NCBI GenBank assembly: GCA_934754975.1
Contig: CAKVKI010000063.1
Span: forward strand, 1-11,517
Direction of reading: 5' to 3'
DNA length: 11,517 nt
Source of the DNA: an uncultured Alistipes sp.
GTDB lineage: Bacteria; Bacteroidota; Bacteroidia; Bacteroidales; Rikenellaceae
Shown here piece after piece: positions 6,687-11,517 of this stretch (the first letter of the stretch is position 1; each line of letters starts with the position of its first letter). A program made the position numbers and the translations under genes. The notes beneath the pieces were generated by a model. It ran no database searches, was not told the origin of the DNA, and saw only the letters and a list, made by a program, of their open reading frames with translations.

Positions 6687-7172
6687 TCAGACCTCCGCAT
6701 GGCGGAAAGTGAAGTACTTGGCAGCCAGGTAGCTGTAGATCATCGTGACGAAAGTCGCCAGCATCTGCGACGGCGTAGCCCACAGGCCGCAGAACTCCAC
6801 GAAAAATTTCAACCCGATATAATTCACGACCACCGAGCCGCCGATCGACAGCAGGTAACGGAACAACTGCGTTGTGGTCCGAAGCGGCGAGTGACGGAAA
6901 GTCACATAGCGGTTCAGCCAGAACCCGGTGAAGAACGTAAAGGGAAAGATTATCAGCATCGTCGCGACATATGCAGAGATGGCCACGAAACCGAGGTCCA
7001 GCAACTCTTTGTCGAGGACGAAATTATAAACCAGAAAGTAGCACACCCAGCTGAACACCACGTTCGCACCGCCGCAAACGATATAACGGAACGTCTGCCG
7101 CGGCAGGATCGCCGCGACGGGCTTGCGGTAGAACCAGTCGATGAAACGGATTATCAGTTCGGAAATACGCAT
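6687..7172 (-). CDS. GtrA family membrane protein
   Basis: A 161-aa protein with four hydrophobic segments typical of GtrA/DPMS-like proteins. These small membrane proteins are thought to help move lipid-linked sugars across the inner membrane or assist a glycosyltransferase. Family features are the QTFRYIVCGGANVVFSW block in the first segment, FPFTFFTGFWLNRYVTF in the middle and the YSYLAAKYFTFR end. I chose the ATG at 7172, which overlaps the upstream stop as TGATG and gives the usual start (MRISELIIRFIDWFYRKP). An in-frame ATG at 7193 would add seven residues and a 22-bp overlap and is less likely. No glycosyltransferase gene is adjacent, so the substrate cannot be inferred. It is the last gene of the leftward operon. 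Confidence 0.9.
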   Translation of the reverse strand: MRISELIIRFIDWFYRKPVAAILPRQTFRYIVCGGANVVFSWVCYFLVYNFVLDKELLDLGFVAISAYVATMLIIFPFTFFTGFWLNRYVTFRHSPLRTTTQLFRYLLSIGGSVVVNYIGLKFFVEFCGLWATPSQMLATFVTMIYSYLAAKYFTFRHAEV

Positions 7173-8233
7173 CAACGGGCGGTATAGGTCCAAAGGCCCG
7201 GGAAGCGGTCGCTGTAATTACGGATAAAGAGCGTACACGCCTCCGCATCGGCCGATTCGAACGGAGAAACCATGAATTTCTCCCCGAAACGGTAGATTCC
7301 GCAGCGCATCGAAGCATCCTTCTTCGCCGCATCGTCGGCGGCGCGCGCCGCATTTTCCGGCGTACTGAATACCCCCAGCACGACATAACGGCGGCCTGAA
7401 ACCAGCGACGCGGGAACATCGGCCGTCCCAGCCGGAGGGGTTTCGGGCCGGTTCGCAGGTGCAATATCCTTTTGTCCCGCAGAAGCGGTTCCGGACTGTC
7501 CGACCGTCTGACCGGCAGGAACCACAGCGGTCCCGGCGGTATTCGCACCGGATGCCGAAGATGCGGTTCCGGATACCGTTTCGGTATTCGCACCGGACAC
7601 AGATGCGGCCTGTTCAGCCGCCGCGCCGGAATTTGCGGCGGACACAGGAACCTCCGCCCCGACCAGGCTGTCGGCCGTTACCGCAGTCTCACCCGCAGCC
7701 GGTCCCGAAACATCGGTTATCTCCGTAATCTCCTTCTCTGCTCCGCCATAGAGCTTCAGGAATTCATTGCCGCCGAAACCGGCGGCGATCAGGATCGCCG
7801 TGATGCCGATCCACAATGCCCAGTCGAACTTGCGGACGGGTTTGATCCGCACCGGCTCATGGCCCTGCGGATTGAGTTGTTTGTCGAACGCCGCATCCGG
7901 CGTGAAATTCTTGAATTTGAGTACCCCGACGCCTTCGAGCGTCAACACGTCGTTTGCGAGCGTACGGGCCAGCCAGCGGTCGTAGATATCCTGCGCTTCG
8001 GCGGCATCGCACTGCACTGCACGGGCGATTTCGGCGACCAGCGACACGCCCCGCTCCTGCGAGGCAAACGACACGGCCCGGCTCGGCGGCAGCACGCTCC
8101 GCCGCGAAATGCGCCGCGCGCCGCGGCGTTCCGTATAGAGCGATCCCACACCCGGCAGGAACACCTCTCCGCCCCCGGCAAGCAGATTGCCGACAAGACG
8201 GTTGATCTCGTTTACCATCGGATAATTACTCAT
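7172..8233 (-). CDS. HU-CCDC81-like and SPOR domain membrane protein
   Basis: A 353-aa bitopic membrane protein. Residues about 1-125 resemble the paired HU-like (CCDC81-type) domains of Bacteroidetes proteins, with GEVFLPGVGSLY at 22-33 and LTLEGVGVLKFKN at 97-109. A single membrane segment spans about 138-155, preceded by basic residues, so the HU-like part should be cytoplasmic. A low-complexity Ala/Ser/Thr/Gly/Pro linker runs from about 165 to 278. Residues about 280-353 form a SPOR domain (RRYVVLGVFSTPENAARAA near its start), a fold that binds septal peptidoglycan lacking stem peptides. A role in division or envelope organisation is inferred from the SPOR domain. DNA binding by the HU-like part is not shown, and such domains may instead bind protein. 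Start and lgt stop overlap as ATGA, and its stop overlaps the gtrA-like start, so translation is likely coupled. Confidence 0.9.
   Translation of the reverse strand: MSNYPMVNEINRLVGNLLAGGGEVFLPGVGSLYTERRGARRISRRSVLPPSRAVSFASQERGVSLVAEIARAVQCDAAEAQDIYDRWLARTLANDVLTLEGVGVLKFKNFTPDAAFDKQLNPQGHEPVRIKPVRKFDWALWIGITAILIAAGFGGNEFLKLYGGAEKEITEITDVSGPAAGETAVTADSLVGAEVPVSAANSGAAAEQAASVSGANTETVSGTASSASGANTAGTAVVPAGQTVGQSGTASAGQKDIAPANRPETPPAGTADVPASLVSGRRYVVLGVFSTPENAARAADDAAKKDASMRCGIYRFGEKFMVSPFESADAEACTLFIRNYSDRFPGLWTYTAR
7537..7597. repeat. 16-bp direct repeat in the SPOR-protein linker
   Basis: CGGTATTCGCACCGGA occurs at 7537-7552 and again at 7582-7597, 45 bp apart (15 codons, in frame). Each copy encodes the same residues (SGANT) of the low-complexity linker, and similar AGATGCGG-like sequence follows both copies. 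This looks like a small tandem-duplication trace in a flexible linker that tolerates length change. Confidence 0.8.
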
Positions 8234-9099
8234 TTTTTCTTCTTTTTGGCTGTGGCAGCCGGGGATTTCAGCACTACGGGAACCACTTCAGGCTGCGTCG
8301 CGCCCCGGTAAATCATATAGATACCCAGCAGGATGAAAGGAATACTCAGCCACTGTCCCATGTCGAGCGCCCATCCCTGCTCGAACGCCTCCTGCTCGGT
8401 TTTGATGAACTCGATGAAGAAGCGCGTCAGGAAAATGCCGATCAGTCCGATACCGAACAGGATACCCGGACGGCGGCGGGCCAGATCTTTCGCATAATAG
8501 AGCCAGCAGAGGATACCGAACGTCGCCAGATAGCAGAGAGCTTCGTAAATCTGGGTCGGATGCACCGCCGCCGGGGCGAACTCGTTTACCCATTTGGCCG
8601 AACGGACGAACTCGAAGCCCCACGGCAGGGTCGTCGCCATGCCGAAAATCTCCGAGTTGAAAAGGTTGCCCAGACGCACGACGGCGCCGCCGATACCCAC
8701 GGCGATCATAATGCGGTCCAGCGACCAGATATAAGGCAGTTTGTTCTTACGCGAGAAGAGCCAGAGTCCGATCAGCAGGCCGACGGCGGCGCCGTGGCTG
8801 GCCATGCCGCCGTCGCGGAAACCCGTGATGATGGTCCACGGCTTGCTCAGGTACTCCATCGGGTCGTAAAACAGGCAGTGTCCCAGGCGCGCGCCGATGA
8901 TCGTCGCCAGCGTACCATATATAAAAATAGATTCGGAGACCTTCGACGGAAGACCCTCGCGTTTGCAGAAATTATCGAAAAATTTGGCGCCGATCAGGAT
9001 TGCCAGCGCCCACATCAGGCCGTAATAACGGATGTCGAGCGATCCGATGGAAAAGAACACCGGGTTGAAATCCCAGACGATGCTTAGCGGTTGTGTCAT
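8230..9099 (-). CDS. lgt: Prolipoprotein diacylglyceryl transferase Lgt
   Basis: Lgt transfers a diacylglyceryl group from phosphatidylglycerol to the lipobox cysteine of prolipoproteins, the first step of lipoprotein maturation in the inner membrane. The 289-aa product is multi-spanning and has the family motifs: GARLGHCLFYDP at 69-80, GGMASHGAAVG at 97-107 with the conserved His102, the Lgt signature around RLGNLFNSEIFG at 142-153 (R142, N145, E150), and HPTQIYE at 180-186. It ends in a lysine-rich cytoplasmic tail (five lysines), which is unusual but harmless-looking. It starts 33 nt after the histidine kinase stop, and its TGA overlaps the SPOR-protein ATG by 4 nt. The lipoprotein at 2224-3843 would be one of its substrates. 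Identification is secure. Confidence 0.97.
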   Translation of the reverse strand: MTQPLSIVWDFNPVFFSIGSLDIRYYGLMWALAILIGAKFFDNFCKREGLPSKVSESIFIYGTLATIIGARLGHCLFYDPMEYLSKPWTIITGFRDGGMASHGAAVGLLIGLWLFSRKNKLPYIWSLDRIMIAVGIGGAVVRLGNLFNSEIFGMATTLPWGFEFVRSAKWVNEFAPAAVHPTQIYEALCYLATFGILCWLYYAKDLARRRPGILFGIGLIGIFLTRFFIEFIKTEQEAFEQGWALDMGQWLSIPFILLGIYMIYRGATQPEVVPVVLKSPAATAKKKKK

Positions 9100-9132
9100 A
9101 TTACTTAAAGTGGGTTCTAAGGATTTCTGCCG

Positions 9133-10182
9133 TTATTTGAGATCCTGCAGATTAACTTTTTTGAGCGTGAACGAGAAAGTACTCCCCGCGCCCAGTTCGC
9201 TGCGGACGGTGATACGTTCGCCGTGCGCTTCGACGATATGCTTCACGATCGCCAGGCCGAGACCCGTACCGCCCTGTTCGCGCGAGCGGCCCTTGTCCGT
9301 ACGGTAGAAACGCTCGAAAACACGCGGCAGGTCCTCCTTGCTGATGCCCGAGCCGTTGTCCTCGACTTCGATCAGTATCTTGTCGAGCATATCGCGGAAA
9401 CGAACGCGTGTCTGTCCCCCCTCCTTACCGTAACGGATCGAGTTGATAATCAGGTTTACGATCACCTGACCGATATAATGTTTGTCGGCCAGCACCCAGA
9501 AAGGCGACGGAAGGTTTTCGGCCCCTTTGACCGAAATCCTGATCTCTTTCCTGTCGGCTTCCATTTCGGCCTGTTCGGCGATTTCCTTCGTCAGCGCCAC
9601 GATATCGAACCGTTCCATGTTCAGGCGGTTCATATTACTTTCGAGTTTGGAGATCGTATCGAGGTCGTTCACGATGTTGATCAGGCGGTCGATGCTCTTT
9701 TCGGCCCGTTCGAGGTATTTGTGGTTGATCAGTTCGTCCTCCAGTCCGCCGTCCAACAGCGTCGAGATATACCCCTGAATATTGAAAATCGGGGTTTTCA
9801 GCTCATGCGCCACATTGCCCAGGTACTGCTTGCGGAACTGTTCGGTCTCCTTCAGGCGGGCGATCTCCTTGTCGTTGGTGTCGGCCCACGCCGTAAGTTC
9901 TTCGCCGATATTCTCGACGTGCTTGTCTTTCAGTTCGGAGAAAATCTCATTGGTGTGTACATCGCGCGAAAGCACGATCGAATAGATCGGCTTGAGTTTG
10001 TAGGCCACGTACTTGCGGATGATGAACAGCGCCACGAGAGCCATGACGACGAAAACGCCGGCCGCGACGCAGAGCGTCATCCACCAGACCACATCGAGCA
10101 GGATCATCGTCACGGCGAGGATCACCGCTGCGAGGAGTGCGACCAGAAGCGACGCCCCCTCCTTTGTTTTAATGTACACCAT
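9133..10182 (-). CDS. Membrane sensor histidine kinase (PhoR/SenX3-like), orphan here
   Basis: A 349-aa sensor kinase. Two membrane segments (about 11-30 and 33-55) are joined by only a few residues, so there is almost no periplasmic sensor domain. A linker with coiled-coil potential (about 75-118) leads to the HisKA domain with H-box NVAHELKTPIFN, phospho-accepting His126. The HATPase domain shows the N-box VNLIINSIRYG (242-252), G1 box EDNGSGI (274-280), F-box FERFYR (289-294) and G2 box GGTGLGLAIVKH (304-315), so the kinase looks complete. The ATG at 10182 lies 2 nt after the riboflavin synthase TAG. The frame is open further upstream, but that is riboflavin synthase sequence read out of frame. 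No response regulator gene is in the window, so its partner is elsewhere. The signal is probably sensed in or near the membrane. Confidence 0.95.
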   Translation of the reverse strand: MVYIKTKEGASLLVALLAAVILAVTMILLDVVWWMTLCVAAGVFVVMALVALFIIRKYVAYKLKPIYSIVLSRDVHTNEIFSELKDKHVENIGEELTAWADTNDKEIARLKETEQFRKQYLGNVAHELKTPIFNIQGYISTLLDGGLEDELINHKYLERAEKSIDRLINIVNDLDTISKLESNMNRLNMERFDIVALTKEIAEQAEMEADRKEIRISVKGAENLPSPFWVLADKHYIGQVIVNLIINSIRYGKEGGQTRVRFRDMLDKILIEVEDNGSGISKEDLPRVFERFYRTDKGRSREQGGTGLGLAIVKHIVEAHGERITVRSELGAGSTFSFTLKKVNLQDLK

Positions 10183-10184
10183 AG

Positions 10185-10781
10185 CTACTTCGTATATTGT
10201 TGCATAAGACGGGCGATGTATTTGCCCACGATATCGAATTCGAGGTTTACGACCGAGCCGACCTCGATACGGCAGAAATTCGTATGCTCGAACGTATAGG
10301 GAATGATCGCCACGCGGAACCCGGATTCCTTCGAATCGCAGACCGTCAGGCTCACGCCGTTCACCGTTACCGAACCCTTCTCCACGGTGCAGAGACCGCC
10401 GCCCTGCGGTTCGTACCCGAAAGTGAAGTACCAACTGCCGTCGGCGTCCTCCTTCGCGGTGCAGACGGCTGTCTGATCGACGTGGCCCTGCACGATGTGG
10501 CCGTCGAGCAGCGCATCGGGTTTCATCGAGCGTTCGAGGTTCACCAGGTCGCCCGTTTTCAGCAGCCCGAGGTTGCTTTTGTCGAGCGTCTCCTTCATCG
10601 CGGTAACGGTATATGTATCGCCGCAGATGTCCACAACTGTCAAACATACGCCGTTATGTGCTATGCTCTGATCGATTTTCAGCTCCTTGCAGAAGTCCGC
10701 GCGAAGCGTAAAATCCTTGTTCTGACGGTCGGTGCGGATCTCCACGACCTCCCCCATGCGTTCCACGATACCTGAAAACAT
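10185..10781 (-). CDS. ribE: Riboflavin synthase (alpha subunit)
   Basis: This enzyme makes riboflavin by dismutation of two 6,7-dimethyl-8-ribityllumazine molecules, the last step of riboflavin synthesis. The 198-aa product shows the two-lumazine-binding-domain repeat. The first half starts MFSGIVERMGEV and has HNGVCLTV (42-49). The second has DGHIVQGHVD at 93-102 followed by KGSVTVNGVSLTV at 135-147, equivalent to the block in the first half. I chose the ATG at 10781 because MFSGIVE is the near-universal start of the family; a TTG at 10790 would add three residues and is unlikely. It starts 5 nt after the upstream regulator's stop and ends 2 nt before the kinase start. No FMN riboswitch is visible and no other rib gene is nearby, so it is separated from the rest of the pathway. 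Confidence 0.96.
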   Translation of the reverse strand: MFSGIVERMGEVVEIRTDRQNKDFTLRADFCKELKIDQSIAHNGVCLTVVDICGDTYTVTAMKETLDKSNLGLLKTGDLVNLERSMKPDALLDGHIVQGHVDQTAVCTAKEDADGSWYFTFGYEPQGGGLCTVEKGSVTVNGVSLTVCDSKESGFRVAIIPYTFEHTNFCRIEVGSVVNLEFDIVGKYIARLMQQYTK

Positions 10782-10786
10782 ACTTA

Positions 10787-11416
10787 TCAACTGTTAATTA
10801 TCAACTTGCCTTTTACTTTGTAGACCGACTTTATATCACTGACGTTCAGGATTATGTCGTCATAATTCTCCTTATCGCCGGCCACCAGGCGGAGTTTTTC
10901 TTCTCCGTCGGCCAACCGAACTATCCGCAAAGTTACAATTTTTCGGCTGACAATCACATATTCGCTCCCCGGAATAATTGCATCCGGGTCCACGGCTTTC
11001 AGAAGCACCACCGCCCCCGGCGGCAGCGCGGGTCCCATGGCGCGCCCCATGTAGCACATCGCCAGGTCGCACTGTCCGGCCTGCGGCACCATCAGGCTGC
11101 TTTCGGCTTCGAGGTGTCCGACATGGGCGATGGCCTGTTCGACATCCACATTATAAAAAGGTATCTGCACGCCGCGCAGCTTCTCGTCGGAGAACATCTG
11201 TCCTTCGCCCGTCAGCAGCCAGAGCTTGTCCACCTGGGGAAATTTCGAAACGATTCGTTCGGCTACGTCGAGCGATATGCCGTTGTTGCCACGTTTGATC
11301 TGGTAAAGGTTTTCCCCGCGGGCCAACCCGATATAACGTGCAAAATAGTTGGTCGACATGTTCGCCCACTTGATTACGGCCTCGATTCTTTGCCAATTAT
11401 TCTGCTTTTCTCGCAT
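10787..11416 (-). CDS. XRE-type regulator with degenerate S24/LexA-like domain
   Basis: A 209-aa protein. Residues about 8-70 form a helix-turn-helix of the Bacteroidetes XRE type (YFARYIGLARGENLYQIKRG at 24-43, ending WLLTGEGQMF). Residues about 105-205 resemble the C-terminal S24/LexA-like fold. The catalytic serine expected in the G-x-S-M-x-P motif is replaced by Ala126 (GRAMGP, 124-129), and the expected lysine appears to be Arg164 in TLRIVR. It should therefore be unable to cleave itself, and the domain probably serves dimerisation or ligand sensing. I chose the ATG at 11416 because it gives the typical MREKQNNWQRI start; an earlier ATG at 11455 lies inside the tRNA promoter. It is the first gene of the leftward operon, 5 nt before ribE, and may control it or itself. 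The target is unknown. Confidence 0.88.
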   Translation of the reverse strand: MREKQNNWQRIEAVIKWANMSTNYFARYIGLARGENLYQIKRGNNGISLDVAERIVSKFPQVDKLWLLTGEGQMFSDEKLRGVQIPFYNVDVEQAIAHVGHLEAESSLMVPQAGQCDLAMCYMGRAMGPALPPGAVVLLKAVDPDAIIPGSEYVIVSRKIVTLRIVRLADGEEKLRLVAGDKENYDDIILNVSDIKSVYKVKGKLIINS

Positions 11417-11459
11417 TTTTCTAGCAATAATTAAAAAAAATTTGCATCTTTGCACTCCC
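11417..11459. promoter_or_regulatory. Divergent promoter gap, regulator operon and tRNA-Arg
   Basis: This 43-bp, very AT-rich gap must start both the leftward regulator operon and the rightward tRNA. The tRNA -7 box is recognisable. No good TAnnTTTG box is visible on the minus strand, so the regulator promoter may overlap the tRNA gene. Confidence 0.55.
11445..11452 (+). promoter_or_regulatory. tRNA-Arg promoter -7 box (CATCTTTG)
   Basis: CATCTTTG differs from the TAnnTTTG consensus only in its first base and ends 7 nt before the mature tRNA 5' end, giving the short 5' leader usual for tRNA precursors. A run of A/T bases lies just upstream. A -33 element is not obvious. Confidence 0.6.
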
Positions 11460-11517
11460 GGTCCCGTAGTTCAATGGATAGAATATAAGATTCCGGTTCT
11501 TACGATATGGGTTCGAT
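11460..11517 (+). tRNA. tRNA-Arg (anticodon CCG), 3' end cut by the window
   Basis: The cloverleaf can be followed by eye. Acceptor 5' strand GGTCCCG is at 11460-11466, T8 and A9 follow, the D-stem GTTC/GAAT (11469-11472 with 11481-11484) has an 8-nt loop containing GG, and the anticodon stem is TAAGA/TCTTA (11486-11490 with 11498-11502). The seven-base loop TTCCGGT gives anticodon CCG at 11493-11495, reading the arginine codon CGG. The T-stem starts at 11507 (ATGGG) and the T-loop begins TTCGA. The window ends inside the T-loop, so the 3' T-stem and acceptor strands are missing from view. It is divergent from the regulator operon. Confidence 0.92.

Noticed and set aside
6487..6783. Possible small gene across the convergent gap on the minus strand
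   Set aside because: It overlaps the ends of both flanking genes in another frame, with Cys/Pro-rich sequence typical of a non-coding frame and no homologue I recognise.
11417..11455. Upstream start (ATG at 11455) for the XRE regulator
   Set aside because: It would place 13 extra codons across the tRNA promoter, and the residues do not fit the family; the ATG at 11416 does.

Overview
The window looks like chromosomal DNA from a GC-rich member of the Bacteroidales; Alistipes or another Rikenellaceae is my best guess. Three things support this: TAnnTTTG-type -7 elements (exact ahead of dnaG and uvrB, one mismatch ahead of a tRNA), no strong Shine-Dalgarno sequences, and protein types typical of the group (fimbrillin-like LRR lipoprotein, HU-CCDC81/SPOR protein, Bacteroidetes-style GtrA and XRE proteins). 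The genus is inferred from protein style, not from a database search.

Left part (1-4144, mostly minus strand). DNA primase (dnaG, 152-2125) is read leftward from its own promoter, whose -7 box ends 5 nt before the start codon. To its right, separated by a strong intrinsic terminator (2172-2203), is a two-gene unit: a 41-aa peptide gene (3866-3991) followed after 22 nt by a 539-aa surface-type lipoprotein (2224-3843). The lipoprotein joins a fimbrillin-like domain to a leucine-rich-repeat domain with an exact 21-residue period. The divergent gap 3992-4144 holds a long inverted repeat (15 of 17 positions paired, 21-nt spacer).

Middle part (4145-6545, plus strand). uvrB, the damage-recognition subunit of nucleotide excision repair, has a -7 box 4 nt before its ATG. 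A small TIGR04076-type protein of unknown function overlaps its end by 14 bp.

Right part (6687-11416, minus strand). Six closely packed genes are read right to left: a regulator with an XRE helix-turn-helix and an S24/LexA-like domain that lacks the catalytic residues, riboflavin synthase, an orphan membrane histidine kinase, lgt (lipoprotein diacylglyceryl transferase), an HU-like/SPOR membrane protein, and a GtrA-family membrane protein. Junctions are +5, +2, +33, -4 and -1 nt, so they probably form one operon. The last four belong to the envelope or membrane. Lgt lipidates proteins such as the lipoprotein at 2224-3843. Divergent from the regulator, a tRNA-Arg(CCG) gene starts at 11460 and runs off the window.

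Most of the window is ordinary housekeeping DNA. The items most worth a second look are the 41-aa peptide/fimbrillin-LRR pair with its upstream inverted repeat, the HU-SPOR protein in an envelope operon, and the catalytically dead LexA-like regulator next to riboflavin synthase. I saw no CRISPR array, insertion sequence, prophage or rRNA.
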